Below, in pieces: positions 48,692 to 57,578 of a stretch of DNA of 64,000 bases. The first letter of the stretch is position 1. Each line of letters opens with the position of its first letter. Position numbers and translations under genes: made by a program. The notes under the pieces are model-generated. The model was not told the DNA's origin. It saw only the letters and a program-made list of their open reading frames with translations, and made no database searches. This DNA is from Shewanella donghaensis (GTDB lineage: Bacteria; Pseudomonadota; Gammaproteobacteria; Enterobacterales; Shewanellaceae), in the NCBI RefSeq assembly GCF_007567505.1, contig NZ_CP041783.1, positions 2,542,001 through 2,606,000 on the forward strand. The letters are read 5' to 3'.

Positions 48692-49125
48692 GTTCACGTA
48701 TCCTGATGATCACGTTATTACTGTGCGTGTTTATACCTTCAGCAATGGCGGATACCACAATGTATAGCTCAGAAGAAAAACGTAAGTTGGGTTTTGAAAT
48801 CGCCCAAGAACTGCGTTGCCCTTCTTCAGATAATCGCAGCCTTTTTGATTCACAAACACAAATAGCCAATGAGTTAAAAGGCCATATTTTTAAAAAATTA
48901 GATGAAGGCCAATCTAAACAGCAAATCATCAATTTTATGGTCGCACGCTTCGGTGAAAGGATCCGTTACGACCCAAGTCTAAATAGCAGCACACTTGCTC
49001 TATGGGTTATCCCTTTTGCTTTAGTCATTTTATCTATCATTGGCGGCCTAGCTTGGGTAATGCGACAACAACAACTTCAATCTACTGAAGAAATTTCATC
49101 AATAGACGAGAAAACTTATGAATAA
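48688..49125 (+). CDS. CcmH/NrfF-like protein with degenerate LRCxxC motif
   Basis: CcmH/NrfF proteins reduce apocytochrome c disulfides and join the CcmF heme lyase. The 145 residues have a signal peptide (ending SAMADT), the helical domain (EEKRKLGFEIAQELRC to VARFGERIRYDP) and a C-terminal membrane helix (about 103-124, LWVIPFALVILSIIGGLAWVM). The family redox motif LRCxxC reads LRCPSS (48811-48828), so the second Cys is Ser, encoded by TCA. The remaining motif context (NRSLFDSQTQIANEL) is conserved. The protein may work by a single-Cys mechanism. It overlaps ccmF by 4 nt and the thioredoxin gene by 8 nt. Confidence 0.87.
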   Translation: MSSRILMITLLLCVFIPSAMADTTMYSSEEKRKLGFEIAQELRCPSSDNRSLFDSQTQIANELKGHIFKKLDEGQSKQQIINFMVARFGERIRYDPSLNSSTLALWVIPFALVILSIIGGLAWVMRQQQLQSTEEISSIDEKTYE

Positions 49126-49702
49126 ATTACTTCCTTTAACGCTATTACTCCTAACTGGCAGTATTCATTTAGATGCATCAGCTGGACCCGTCGATGTCAA
49201 AGTCTATAAAACTGGCGACCCCATTGAAAAGCCACTGGTGATGTCACGTTTTGTAGAACTGCAAAACGCGCGAAAAATTGCTGATATCGACTTTGTCGAT
49301 CAACAGCATAACAAGGTTAACTTGCATCAATACCACGGTAAATTAGTCATGGTAAACCTATGGGCTACTTGGTGTGCACCTTGTGCGAAAGAAATTCCAG
49401 CCATGCAAGTAATACAACAGAAAAATAAAGATAAAGACTTTGTGCTGCTGCCAATTTCTATCGATGAAGATACCAGCGCCATAGCGCCTTTCTTTGCAGA
49501 ACATGGCATTACTGACTATGACACATGGCTTGATCCTGAAAAGAACATTGATTACATCATGCCAGCAGATCTCATCCCGGCCAGTTTCATTCTTGACGGC
49601 AAAGGCAACTTGGTTGGTTTTGTCCGTGGTTACATAGACTGGACTGACGACGGAATACAACCTTATCTAGACGGACTTATCGCTAAGTACGCTAAACACT
49701 AG
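49118..49702 (+). CDS. CcmG/TlpA-like periplasmic thioredoxin
   Basis: The 194-residue protein has a signal peptide (about 1-23, LLPLTLLLLTGSIHLDASAG) and a thioredoxin fold with the active site NLWATWCAPCAKEIPAM, cis-Pro in LIPASFILDGKGNLVGFVRG, and TlpA-like spacing. CcmG/DsbE proteins keep the Cys of apocytochromes reduced for heme attachment. As the third gene of the ccmF operon it completes a dedicated thioredox arm. It has no obvious N-terminal membrane anchor beyond the signal. Tandem terminators follow. Confidence 0.88.
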   Translation: MNKLLPLTLLLLTGSIHLDASAGPVDVKVYKTGDPIEKPLVMSRFVELQNARKIADIDFVDQQHNKVNLHQYHGKLVMVNLWATWCAPCAKEIPAMQVIQQKNKDKDFVLLPISIDEDTSAIAPFFAEHGITDYDTWLDPEKNIDYIMPADLIPASFILDGKGNLVGFVRGYIDWTDDGIQPYLDGLIAKYAKH

Positions 49703-49733
49703 TTTCATCATCACAAAAGGTTACTTTCAACCT

Positions 49734-49770
49734 CCGCCCTATTCCCTGCTTCTCCGGGGCGGTTCTTTTT
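49734..49770 (+). terminator. First of two tandem terminators after the ccmF operon
   Basis: CCGCCC and GGGCGG pair across a 17-nt loop, followed by TTCTTTTT on the plus strand. It lies 31 nt past the thioredoxin gene. Confidence 0.7.
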
Positions 49771-49781
49771 ATTCTCAACAT

Positions 49782-49805
49782 CGGTGACCTTAGGTCACCG
49801 TTTTT
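49782..49805 (+). terminator. Second tandem terminator after the ccmF operon
   Basis: CGGTGACC and GGTCACCG form a perfect 8-bp stem with a TTA loop, followed by TTTTT on the plus strand. With the preceding hairpin it isolates the operon from the next gene. Confidence 0.85.
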
Positions 49806-49872
49806 CTTGTAGATTCGGCCTCAATTCATTACCATAATCGCCTGTTTTTCTATTTTCTAGGCTTACTTAATA

Positions 49873-50451
49873 ATGAAGTTATCTGTTTTAGACCAAACCA
49901 TTTTTGACCACTTGTACCGTGATATCAAAGAATTCCGTAGCACCTTTGATCTACCGATCGAAAATGCTGATAGCCTAGATGACAAAGCGGATACCTTGCA
50001 TACTTCATTAATCATCGAAGAGCTCACCGAGCTTGCTGAAGCGGATTGCCGTGTTGAACAAGCTGATGCAATCGTCGACTCTGTTTATGTACTAATGGGG
50101 CGTTTAGTCCACTTAGGCGCAGCAAAAGTAAGTGACCGTTTAGAAATTAGTTATTTAATTGATTTATTACTGTCTGTTGCCAAAAACCGTGAGGTTAACT
50201 TCATTGAATGTTGGGATGAAGTTCACTCCAGCAACATGAGTAAAGTATGTCGCACTGAGCAAGAGTTAACTGAAACTATTGCTCACTATGCCAAACAAGG
50301 CGTTGAAATCGTGGGCAGCACTAAGGGTGAATTCATCATCGCTAAATGCGCTAAAGATGTTGAAATGGCCGGTAAAGTGGTTCGCCAAGGTAAGGTATTA
50401 AAATCCGTTTATTACCGCCCAGCTGATCTCGAAAAATTAGTAAAAAACTAA
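49873..50451 (+). CDS. MazG-like nucleotide pyrophosphohydrolase family protein
   Basis: The 192 residues contain an all-alpha NTP-pyrophosphohydrolase fold in the first 130 residues. The metal-binding acidic motif is split as LIIEELTELAEAD and EQADAIVDSVYVLMGRL (an EExxE ... D pattern), similar to MazG and HisE proteins. The C-terminal 60 residues (about 130-192: EIVGSTKGEFIIAKCAK and GKVLKSVYYRPADLEKLV) resemble the end of phosphoribosyl-ATP pyrophosphohydrolase-like proteins. The substrate is not predictable from sequence; house-cleaning of abnormal nucleotides is the family role. It stands alone between terminators. Confidence 0.85.
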   Translation: MKLSVLDQTIFDHLYRDIKEFRSTFDLPIENADSLDDKADTLHTSLIIEELTELAEADCRVEQADAIVDSVYVLMGRLVHLGAAKVSDRLEISYLIDLLLSVAKNREVNFIECWDEVHSSNMSKVCRTEQELTETIAHYAKQGVEIVGSTKGEFIIAKCAKDVEMAGKVVRQGKVLKSVYYRPADLEKLVKN

Positions 50452-50480
50452 ACAACCACTAAATCAGTTGTTAACCAAAA

Positions 50481-50508
50481 AATGCGTCCACAGTGGACGC
50501 ATTTTTTT
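50481..50508. terminator. Convergent terminator (GCGTCCAC stem)
   Basis: AATGCGTCCAC and GTGGACGCATT form a long stem with a two-base loop, followed by a T run on the plus strand and, on the minus strand, another T run. It ends the MazG-like gene and the minus-strand membrane protein gene whose stop is at 50539. Confidence 0.88.
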
Positions 50509-50538
50509 ATGGGTTACGTTTAGTGTAAATATGAATTT

Positions 50539-51555
50539 TTAAGCCGCTTCAGACTGCTCAATATCAGTTAGTGCCGCGACCACCTTTTCAGGTTCAGCCA
50601 CATTAATATGCACCACAGTAAGCTTTTCAACTAACTGCCCTAATCCACCAAAATACCATTGTGGGGTTTTAAAACGGATAGTGAGATTAGTCTGCTCACC
50701 TCGTCCTACTGATAGCTCATCATCGGCAACCTTTTTGTTTGCTTGATTCACTACAACCGTTTCAATTTCGGTAAGATCGATCGCCATAAAACCCCAAATA
50801 GCATTATTAACCACTAATCTATCGCGGATTAGATAAAGTGAATAATGGCGTGATATACGGTAATTCGCCACCAGCATCACCAAACTTAAGCTGATGAATG
50901 AAGACACGATAATCGCCACTAACTCGCTCCAGTTAATCAGCAACATATAGCTGACAACACAGCTAGTTAAACAGCCAATAAGCATTAATAACAAATGCCA
51001 GGGCTTGGCACTCAATAGCTTAATCTGGCTAATGGCAGTGGGGTGATTACGTGAAAACCATGGAATGGCGTAATACCAGTTAGTTGGCTCTCCAGCCACG
51101 ATGAAAGCGATAGACAAAGCCTTTTCATCTTCATCTGCGTACAGCTCAACCGCACTCACTCGGGGGTCGCCCTTTACCTTTCTGACCTTCAACAAACCGC
51201 GAATGATCGTGAAAACCAGATAAGACTCAATGATCAACAGCACTCCAATAATGGGGTACTTTAACCAAGCAACAAACTCAAAATACTCGGCGATACCTGG
51301 CGGAAAACTCAGCCTAGCGACCACGCTGCTAGTACTTAAAATAATAATCAGCTTCCACCACTTTTGGCTGCCTTTTTTGATAATGCAGTACCAATACGCA
51401 AACGGAATTAAGCCAAAGTAGCCAATAGCAATAAGGCTTAATCTTAACTCGTCATTCGCAGTCGATAGGGATTCTGGGGTTAACTGCACCCCAATAGTAA
51501 ACAGTACTATCGCAAAAGCTAAAAACAGCAGTCGATACTTAACTATGGGTCTCAT
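50539..51555 (-). CDS. Six-helix membrane protein of unknown function
   Basis: The 338-residue protein has four N-terminal hydrophobic helices (about residues 7-25, 39-58, 66-84 and 91-115), a soluble segment (about 120-175) with VSAVELYADEDEKALSIAF, two more helices (about 185-230) and a C-terminal soluble domain (about 235-338). The latter (YSLYLIRDRLVVNNAIWGF, then DLTEIETVVVNQAN) resembles bacterial PH-like domains. No enzyme motif is visible, and I do not recognise a named family. It is flanked by unrelated genes and appears to be transcribed alone. Confidence 0.85.
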   Translation of the reverse strand: MRPIVKYRLLFLAFAIVLFTIGVQLTPESLSTANDELRLSLIAIGYFGLIPFAYWYCIIKKGSQKWWKLIIILSTSSVVARLSFPPGIAEYFEFVAWLKYPIIGVLLIIESYLVFTIIRGLLKVRKVKGDPRVSAVELYADEDEKALSIAFIVAGEPTNWYYAIPWFSRNHPTAISQIKLLSAKPWHLLLMLIGCLTSCVVSYMLLINWSELVAIIVSSFISLSLVMLVANYRISRHYSLYLIRDRLVVNNAIWGFMAIDLTEIETVVVNQANKKVADDELSVGRGEQTNLTIRFKTPQWYFGGLGQLVEKLTVVHINVAEPEKVVAALTDIEQSEAA

Positions 51556-51647
51556 GTAACAATCCTTGTTTAACTATGCTAACGATTTAAGTTATTACGC
51601 TTCACGATAAAATTAAACCATTATAATTAGATAAATTTATTTTAATA

Positions 51648-52529
51648 TCAGTTAAAAACAACACCTTTTTTCAGGTCAAACAACCAACTTAACCCATGTA
51701 TCGCAGTGGTTGGAAATGCCATGCTGTGATTGGCTTCAGGTATCACCATCAACTTGGTATTAATGCCTTGTCCTTCACCACTGCTTAAACGATTTTTTTG
51801 TTGTAGCAATTGCTGAAAATCTTTCGCATCCAATACCATGTCATGGCCAAAGTCAGTCAGTGCTGCGGTCTCCAACTCGCCAATACCAATAAACACATTG
51901 GCATTAACAACTTGAGATAGGTATTGCTGATCTCGAAATTGCTTAAGTAGCTGCTTATGATCAAACCATAGCGACGGACTACCCAGCACATAATTCTTAA
52001 ATAATTCTGGTTTTGTACGTAAAACATAAGCGCCAAACAATCCGCCTAACGAGTTACCGACAAAGGTATTTTTAGCCGTTTGGGTGCGGTAATGCTTATT
52101 CATATAAGGGATGATTTTGTTAGCAAATAACTGCATATGTCTTTCAGCATCACCAGTGCTGCGCTTCCAACTTTGATCGACTGATGGGGTGTAATCGCGA
52201 ATTCGGCTCACTGCAGGGCTTTTACCTTGCTGCCATGATACCCCGACTAAAATAGCTTGCTGCATCACGGCATTATTCATCGGGAAACGGGTCGCACCAG
52301 AAACGATTTGAAAACTGTACATGGCATCTGTCATATAAATAACAGGGTAATGTTTCAGCTTATCAACTTGGTTATAACTATTGGGAAGTTTGATATACAG
52401 GCTATAAGTGCGATCGCTGTCCTCAATCTCTACCATAGTGGTATTCGGGACAATAAAACTCGCAAACGCTGGAGAAGCAACGCTTAGAAAGAGACTAAAA
52501 ATGAGTACGATACAGCGGAAAATGGTCAT
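51648..52529 (-). CDS. Secreted esterase-like alpha/beta hydrolase
   Basis: The 293-residue protein has a signal peptide (about 1-23, IVLIFSLFLSVASPAFAS) and the putative esterase family fold (esterase D/IroE-like). Seen are HYPVIYMTDAMYSFQIV, the nucleophile elbow VGNSLGGLFGAYVLRT, SPSLWFDHKQLL, and the catalytic His in VIPEANHSMAFP. An acidic residue in ELETAALTDFGHDMV could complete the triad. The substrate is unknown: siderophore esterases and S-formylglutathione hydrolases share the fold, but no siderophore genes are nearby. ubiA lies immediately upstream on the same strand. Confidence 0.87.
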   Translation of the reverse strand: MTIFRCIVLIFSLFLSVASPAFASFIVPNTTMVEIEDSDRTYSLYIKLPNSYNQVDKLKHYPVIYMTDAMYSFQIVSGATRFPMNNAVMQQAILVGVSWQQGKSPAVSRIRDYTPSVDQSWKRSTGDAERHMQLFANKIIPYMNKHYRTQTAKNTFVGNSLGGLFGAYVLRTKPELFKNYVLGSPSLWFDHKQLLKQFRDQQYLSQVVNANVFIGIGELETAALTDFGHDMVLDAKDFQQLLQQKNRLSSGEGQGINTKLMVIPEANHSMAFPTTAIHGLSWLFDLKKGVVFN

Positions 52530-52564
52530 CAGCGATCCTTGTTGATGTAATTTTCCGCCCTATT

Positions 52565-53455
52565 CTACGCACTTATTGAAGAAAATATATAATCGGCGCT
52601 TAATGCAACAAATAAAGCAAAACCGGCCCAGTTATTATTAAGGAATGCTTTAAAACATGGTGCACGTTCTCGACCATAAATTAGCCATTGCTGGTAACTG
52701 CTAAAAGCAACAAATGTGCTTATACCGATGCCATAAAACAAGCCTCGCTCAGCAGACCAACCCGCCATGACAAAACATCCCAAAGCCGCTAATTGAAAAG
52801 CAGCAATACACTGTCGGTCGTAATTACCAAATAAAATCGCAGTGGATTTTATACCGATTTTTAAATCATCATCTCGATCAACCATGGCATACATGGTGTC
52901 GTATGCCACAGTCCAGCACCAATTAGCCGCAAATAACCACCAAGCTTCAACAGGCACGTAGCCCAGTTGAGCAGCGTACGCCATGGGAATCGACCAGCTC
53001 CAAACGACGCCTAAAAACATCTGTGGCATATTGGTTATCCGCTTCATAAACGGATACATGATGGTTAAGATAATCCCAACAACTGACAACTTAACCACTA
53101 ATGGATTTAAAAATAACACTAAGCTAAAAGCGATTAACGCCATTACCGTAAACAAAATCAGCGCTTCTTTACTGCTAACTTCGCCTGAGGCCAATGGCCG
53201 CATCTTGGTTCGCTCAACATGTGCATCAAGTTTTCTATCAGCAAAGTCATTAATCACACAACCGCAAGCACGCATGATCACCACGCCAAAGATAAAGATG
53301 ATTAGCACTTTAAAATCTGGCATGCCACCAGCCGCGAGCATTAACGCCATTAAACAAGGCCACATCAATAACAAGGTACCAATGGGTCTGTCTAATCGGG
53401 TTAAGCGCTGATAAACCGATAATTTTTGTTTGAACGTCCATGAAACTGCTGACAT
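52565..53455 (-). CDS. ubiA: 4-hydroxybenzoate polyprenyltransferase UbiA
   Basis: UbiA attaches the polyprenyl chain to 4-hydroxybenzoate in ubiquinone synthesis. The 296-residue integral membrane protein has the two Asp-rich prenyl-diphosphate/Mg sites: [20 protein letters not shown] (first motif, with [11 protein letters not shown]) and [20 protein letters not shown] (second motif). [21 protein letters not shown] is the typical N-terminus. About eight or nine hydrophobic helices are visible. It complements ubiD in this window, although the two are 20 kb apart. No ubiC is seen adjacent, unlike E. coli. Confidence 0.97.
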   Translation of the reverse strand: MSAVSWTFKQKLSVYQRLTRLDRPIGTLLLMWPCLMALMLAAGGMPDFKVLIIFIFGVVIMRACGCVINDFADRKLDAHVERTKMRPLASGEVSSKEALILFTVMALIAFSLVLFLNPLVVKLSVVGIILTIMYPFMKRITNMPQMFLGVVWSWSIPMAYAAQLGYVPVEAWWLFAANWCWTVAYDTMYAMVDRDDDLKIGIKSTAILFGNYDRQCIAAFQLAALGCFVMAGWSAERGLFYGIGISTFVAFSSYQQWLIYGRERAPCFKAFLNNNWAGFALFVALSADYIFSSISA

Positions 53456-53603
53456 GGCTTACTTATCTCCTGCATTTGAAGCGTTGCTATTTCTAAATTA
53501 ACAGTGCTGGCTTCATTATTTCTTAGTAGTCATGTTTATGAACCCACTGGATGACTTTTATGTTTTGCACTTAGGATTATGTCTGCTGTTTTAAATAATT
53601 AAC

Positions 53604-55772
53604 CTAGCACACTTCAAGTTTTGCTAATAACACCAATAACCATTTGCTACCAAAGTCGGTAAAATTCACTTGAACGCGGGCTTTATCTGCTGCGCCCTCA
53701 AAGTCAGTCACTATGCCTTGACCAAATTTAAAGTGTTTTACTTTCTGACCCACTTTAAAGCCACTGTCATTAGCAATAGATTGTCTTGGCACATTAAAGC
53801 GGCTGCTCATTTTAGGTGCAGATACTGACGCTTTCATGCGAATTTCTTCAACATACTGGCTGGGGATTTCACCAATAAAGCGCGATGGGCTCGCATAATC
53901 TTCACGGCCATAAATTCGACGAGATTCAGCATAACTGATATACAGCTTTTGCATCGCTCGCGTCATACCTACATAACAAAGGCGGCGTTCTTCATCTAAA
54001 CGATCGCCTTCATCTAATGCCATTTTGCTTGGAAAAATACCTTCCTCGACACCTGCCATAAATACCACAGGAAATTCTAACCCTTTGGCTGAGTGCAAGG
54101 TCATCAATTGCACCGCATCGGTAAACTTGTCAGCTTGGCCTTCGCCCGCTTCTAGTGCCGCGTGAGATAAGAACGCATTTAACTCGCCCATATCTTCTAG
54201 CTCTTCTGGCATTTCAAAACTGCGTGCAGCTGTAACGAGTTCATTTAAGTTTTCAACTCGTGACTGCGCCTTTTCACCTTTTTCAGCTTCGTACATAGCA
54301 CGTAGCCCAGAGCGATCAATGACCTTATCGGCCATGCCATATAAGCTCATATCGCTGGTGTCAGTACGCATACCAATCACTAAATCCATAAAACCATTTA
54401 CAGAATTTGCAGCGCGGCCGGTAAGCACTTTTTCTTCAATTAAACGCACACTTGCTTGCCACATGGTCATTTCTTGCTGACGTGCGGTTGAGCGAATGAT
54501 ATCAAGGGTACGATTACCAATACCACGGGTTGGGGTGTTAACTACTCGTTCAAAGGCGGCATCATCATTTTGATTATTGATGAGGCGCATATAGCCCATG
54601 GCATCTTTAATTTCTTGGCGCTCGAAGAAACGCAGGCCACCGTAAATTCGGTAAGCTAACCCTTTATGCAGTAAGGCTTCTTCTAATACCCGAGACTGTG
54701 CATTGGAGCGATATAAAATGGCGCAATCTTCTAACTTGCCGCCGTTATTTTGCCATTCAGCCATTTTACCGACAATAAAGCGTGCTTCATCCATTTCATT
54801 AAAAGCGCAATAAACCGCAATAGGCTCGCCCGCTTCGTCTTCAGTCCACAGCTTTTTACCCAAGCGCTCAGGGTTATTGGCAATTAAGTCATTGGACGCA
54901 TTAAGTATGTTGGCCGTTGAGCGATAATTTTGCTCCAGCTTAACCGTGGTGGAACCAGGGAAATCGGTTAAGAATTTATGCAAATTCTCAACTTGGGCGC
55001 CGCGCCAACCATAAATAGATTGATCGTCATCGCCAACAATCATCACGTTAGCTTCTTTGCCCGCTAGCACTCGAATCCACGCATATTGAATGGCGTTGGT
55101 ATCCTGGAATTCGTCCACCAAGATATGCTTAAAGCGTTCTTGATAATGGGCTAATACATGGGGTTTATTGAGCCACAATTCATGGGCGCGCAATAAAATT
55201 TCGGCAAAATCAACAAGGCCTGCTCGGTCGCAAGATTCTTGATAAATTTTATAGATGTTTAATAAATTCTGCTCAATAGGAAAGCCACCCGCATCGATAT
55301 GCTTAGGGCGTAATCCTTGGTCTTTTTTGCCATTAATGTAGCCTTGGCACTGACGCGGTGGATATTGCTTATCATCTAAATTGAGACTTTTAAGAATACG
55401 TTTTAATAAACGTAACTGATCGTCTGAATCAATAATTTGGAAGCTTTGAGGTAAATTGGCATCCTTAAAGTGAGTGCGTAATAGACGATGCGCTAAACCG
55501 TGGAAAGTACCAATCCACATACGACCCATGTTACTGCCAACCACTTTTTCAACACGCTCGCGCATTTCTGCAGCCGCTTTATTGGTAAAAGTTACCGCCA
55601 AGATGGAGTATGGACTTTGTTGTTCGACCTGCATAAGCCAAGCAATACGATGGGTTAATACCCGAGTTTTACCACTGCCTGCTCCAGCTAAAACTAACAT
55701 GCTTGAAAGCGGTGCGCCCACTGCTTCACGCTGCTTTGCGTTTAGGCCGTCTAATAATGATGATACGTCCAT
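53604..55772 (-). CDS. uvrD: DNA helicase II UvrD
   Basis: UvrD is a superfamily 1 3'-5' helicase that removes UvrC and excised oligonucleotides in nucleotide excision repair and unwinds nicked DNA in mismatch repair. From the ATG at 55772, with GGGAGG 5 nt upstream, it has 722 residues (E. coli 720). Helicase motifs are complete: LVLAGAGSGKTRVLTHRI (I), AVTFTNKAA (Ia), ILVDEFQDTNAIQYAW (II), VGDDDQSIYGWRGA (III), LEQNYRSTANIL (IV), MTLHSAKGLEF (V) and CYVGMTRAMQ (VI). The C-terminal GQKVKHFKFGQGIV Tudor-like module is typical. The frame is open four codons upstream without support. Confidence 0.98.
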   Translation of the reverse strand: MDVSSLLDGLNAKQREAVGAPLSSMLVLAGAGSGKTRVLTHRIAWLMQVEQQSPYSILAVTFTNKAAAEMRERVEKVVGSNMGRMWIGTFHGLAHRLLRTHFKDANLPQSFQIIDSDDQLRLLKRILKSLNLDDKQYPPRQCQGYINGKKDQGLRPKHIDAGGFPIEQNLLNIYKIYQESCDRAGLVDFAEILLRAHELWLNKPHVLAHYQERFKHILVDEFQDTNAIQYAWIRVLAGKEANVMIVGDDDQSIYGWRGAQVENLHKFLTDFPGSTTVKLEQNYRSTANILNASNDLIANNPERLGKKLWTEDEAGEPIAVYCAFNEMDEARFIVGKMAEWQNNGGKLEDCAILYRSNAQSRVLEEALLHKGLAYRIYGGLRFFERQEIKDAMGYMRLINNQNDDAAFERVVNTPTRGIGNRTLDIIRSTARQQEMTMWQASVRLIEEKVLTGRAANSVNGFMDLVIGMRTDTSDMSLYGMADKVIDRSGLRAMYEAEKGEKAQSRVENLNELVTAARSFEMPEELEDMGELNAFLSHAALEAGEGQADKFTDAVQLMTLHSAKGLEFPVVFMAGVEEGIFPSKMALDEGDRLDEERRLCYVGMTRAMQKLYISYAESRRIYGREDYASPSRFIGEIPSQYVEEIRMKASVSAPKMSSRFNVPRQSIANDSGFKVGQKVKHFKFGQGIVTDFEGAADKARVQVNFTDFGSKWLLVLLAKLEVC

Positions 55773-55962
55773 TGGTCCTCCCAAAAATCAAGCTGGAAGT
55801 ATATCAGTTCCAAGGCTACTGAGACTAGGAACTGCAATGGATTCTTTAGCGGTTATTTAACGTGTGGACGATTAACGGTCTTGGCAGCGACGATATAAAA
55901 ACAACATATCGAAAACCATCCACTAAGACGGCTTAAAGAATGTCAAAGGTAACACTTACCCA

Positions 55963-56316
55963 TTACGCGATTTCAGCTGCAACTACCGAAATTTCAACCA
56001 GTAAAGCTTCTCGCGCCATTTTAGCCGCAACGCAAGCCCGAGCGGGTGCATAACCTTCAATAACCCATGCATCCCAAACCGCATTCATTTCAGCAAAATA
56101 GCTCATATCTTTGACATAAATGGTGGCTGACAACATATGCTTTTTATCACTGCCAGCTTGCAGTAATAATGCTTCGACTTTATCTAACATTGTTTGAGTT
56201 TGTTCAGTGATATCTTTGGTGGCATCTAGGCACACTTGGCCACATAAATAGATGGTGCCATTGTGCTTAACAATACGGCTCATTCTTTTGCCAGTTTCAA
56301 TTCTTTCAATGCTCAT
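55963..56316 (-). CDS. RidA-family protein
   Basis: RidA proteins hydrolyse reactive enamine and imine intermediates to ketoacids. From the ATG at 56316, with AGAGAG upstream, the protein has 117 residues; the frame is open upstream but lacks support. The family core appears as [41 protein letters not shown] and the active-site loop [21 protein letters not shown], with the Arg in PARACV that contacts the substrate carboxylate. Residues MFAEM-like [11 protein letters not shown] are present. It is divergent from a LysR regulator. This subgroup has a Tat-free cytosolic N-terminus; the substrate is unknown. Confidence 0.92.
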   Translation of the reverse strand: MSIERIETGKRMSRIVKHNGTIYLCGQVCLDATKDITEQTQTMLDKVEALLLQAGSDKKHMLSATIYVKDMSYFAEMNAVWDAWVIEGYAPARACVAAKMAREALLVEISVVAAEIA

Positions 56317-56540
56317 GTTTGCTCTCTTTATTCGGTCAATATCGCTATTTTCAATGCAACGGCTTTTAATAAGGTTATTATCAATGAAAGCGAAGCGAAA
56401 TAACAACTGAGAAAAACTCATTAATTAACCATTAATGCCTCAAGGGTGTGAGCAATGCTGTGAAATACAGGCCATTAATTGACAATAGATTTACCAAAAA
56501 CCTACACTTGTTTCAGTTACATCAAAAAAGGCTAAATAAA

Positions 56541-57464
56541 TTGCATATCAATGATTTGGAACTCTTCATTGCCGTAGCAAAGCTTGGCAGTTTTTCAAAA
56601 GCTGCAGAGTCACTGGATACGAGGCGCGCACTAGTCAGCCGCCGGATTGCTGATCTTGAAAAACACCTAGGTGCACCGCTGTTTGTCAGAACGACCAGAG
56701 CAATGTCACTTACCCCAAATGGTGAGCAGTTCTTAGAAGAGATTGAACCGCTAGTGCTGCAGATGAGAAATGCGGCTCATATCATGCGCAATAAAGAATC
56801 TGAAGTACAAGGAAGAGTACGCATAGGCTTAATCCCTTTCACTGATAGATTATTAGATAAGTATATTGCCGAATTTGTCACCCAATACCCTAAGGTGCAA
56901 CTTGATATCTTTATGATCAATGGCGGTTATAAGGAGCTCGCACGTCTTGGATTAGATTTTGTGCTTGATACAGGAACATTAAATGACAGTGGCTTTATCG
57001 CTAAAAAGCTCGGTACATTAAAATTAAAGCTGTTTGCTTCGCCATTATATTTAGAAAAAGCCGCTGAAATTAACCATGTGGATGATCTTCCACAGCACTC
57101 CTTTATTGGTACTCGGTCAATTAATGGCATGGTTGATACCCAACTCAAGATGGGTGAGCAAATCATTGATGTGAAATATAACATCGTCACCAATGAGTTG
57201 AACTCGCTATACAGTTTTTGCTTGGCGGGAGCGGGGATCGCTATGCTGCCCTATAGTATTGCCACCGATGCGATTTCATCAGGACAATTAGTGAGTGTGT
57301 TACCTGACATTGAGTCCACTCCCATTGATACATTTCTAGTCTACCCAAGCAGAAAACACATGACGACGGCAGCAAAGTTGTTCGCGAATACCATCATTGA
57401 TATGGCTGCAACACTTATTGAAACTGAGTCTGATTATTATACTAATGGTATAAAAAAGGCATAA
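56541..57464 (+). CDS. LysR-family transcriptional regulator
   Basis: The LysR fold has an N-terminal winged helix (DLELFIAVAKLGSFSKAAESL and SRRIADLEKHLGAPLFVRTTR) and a periplasmic-binding-protein-like effector domain from about residue 90, the layout of the CrgA/AphB-like group. The start is uncertain. A TTG at 56541 with AAAAGG 9 nt upstream gives 307 residues, the usual length; a GTG at 56448 would give 338 with a poor ribosome site. No ATG is available before the winged helix. It is divergent from the RidA-family gene, so regulation of that gene is possible. Confidence 0.9.
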   Translation: MHINDLELFIAVAKLGSFSKAAESLDTRRALVSRRIADLEKHLGAPLFVRTTRAMSLTPNGEQFLEEIEPLVLQMRNAAHIMRNKESEVQGRVRIGLIPFTDRLLDKYIAEFVTQYPKVQLDIFMINGGYKELARLGLDFVLDTGTLNDSGFIAKKLGTLKLKLFASPLYLEKAAEINHVDDLPQHSFIGTRSINGMVDTQLKMGEQIIDVKYNIVTNELNSLYSFCLAGAGIAMLPYSIATDAISSGQLVSVLPDIESTPIDTFLVYPSRKHMTTAAKLFANTIIDMAATLIETESDYYTNGIKKA

Positions 57465-57547
57465 CAGCGATAGCCTTATGCCTGATTTAATATAACTAAG
57501 TGATAATGCCTAAGCTACTGACCAAAAATATAAAGTATTAGCATTAA

Positions 57548-57568
57548 AGCCGTTAACAACTAACGGCT
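57548..57568 (-). terminator. Hairpin after the small outer-membrane barrel gene
   Basis: AGCCGTTA and TAACGGCT form an 8-bp stem with a 5-nt loop, 11 nt beyond the barrel gene stop. The downstream minus-strand sequence is T-rich but lacks an unbroken T run, so strength is uncertain. Confidence 0.6.
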
Positions 57569-57578
57569 AGCGCCAATC

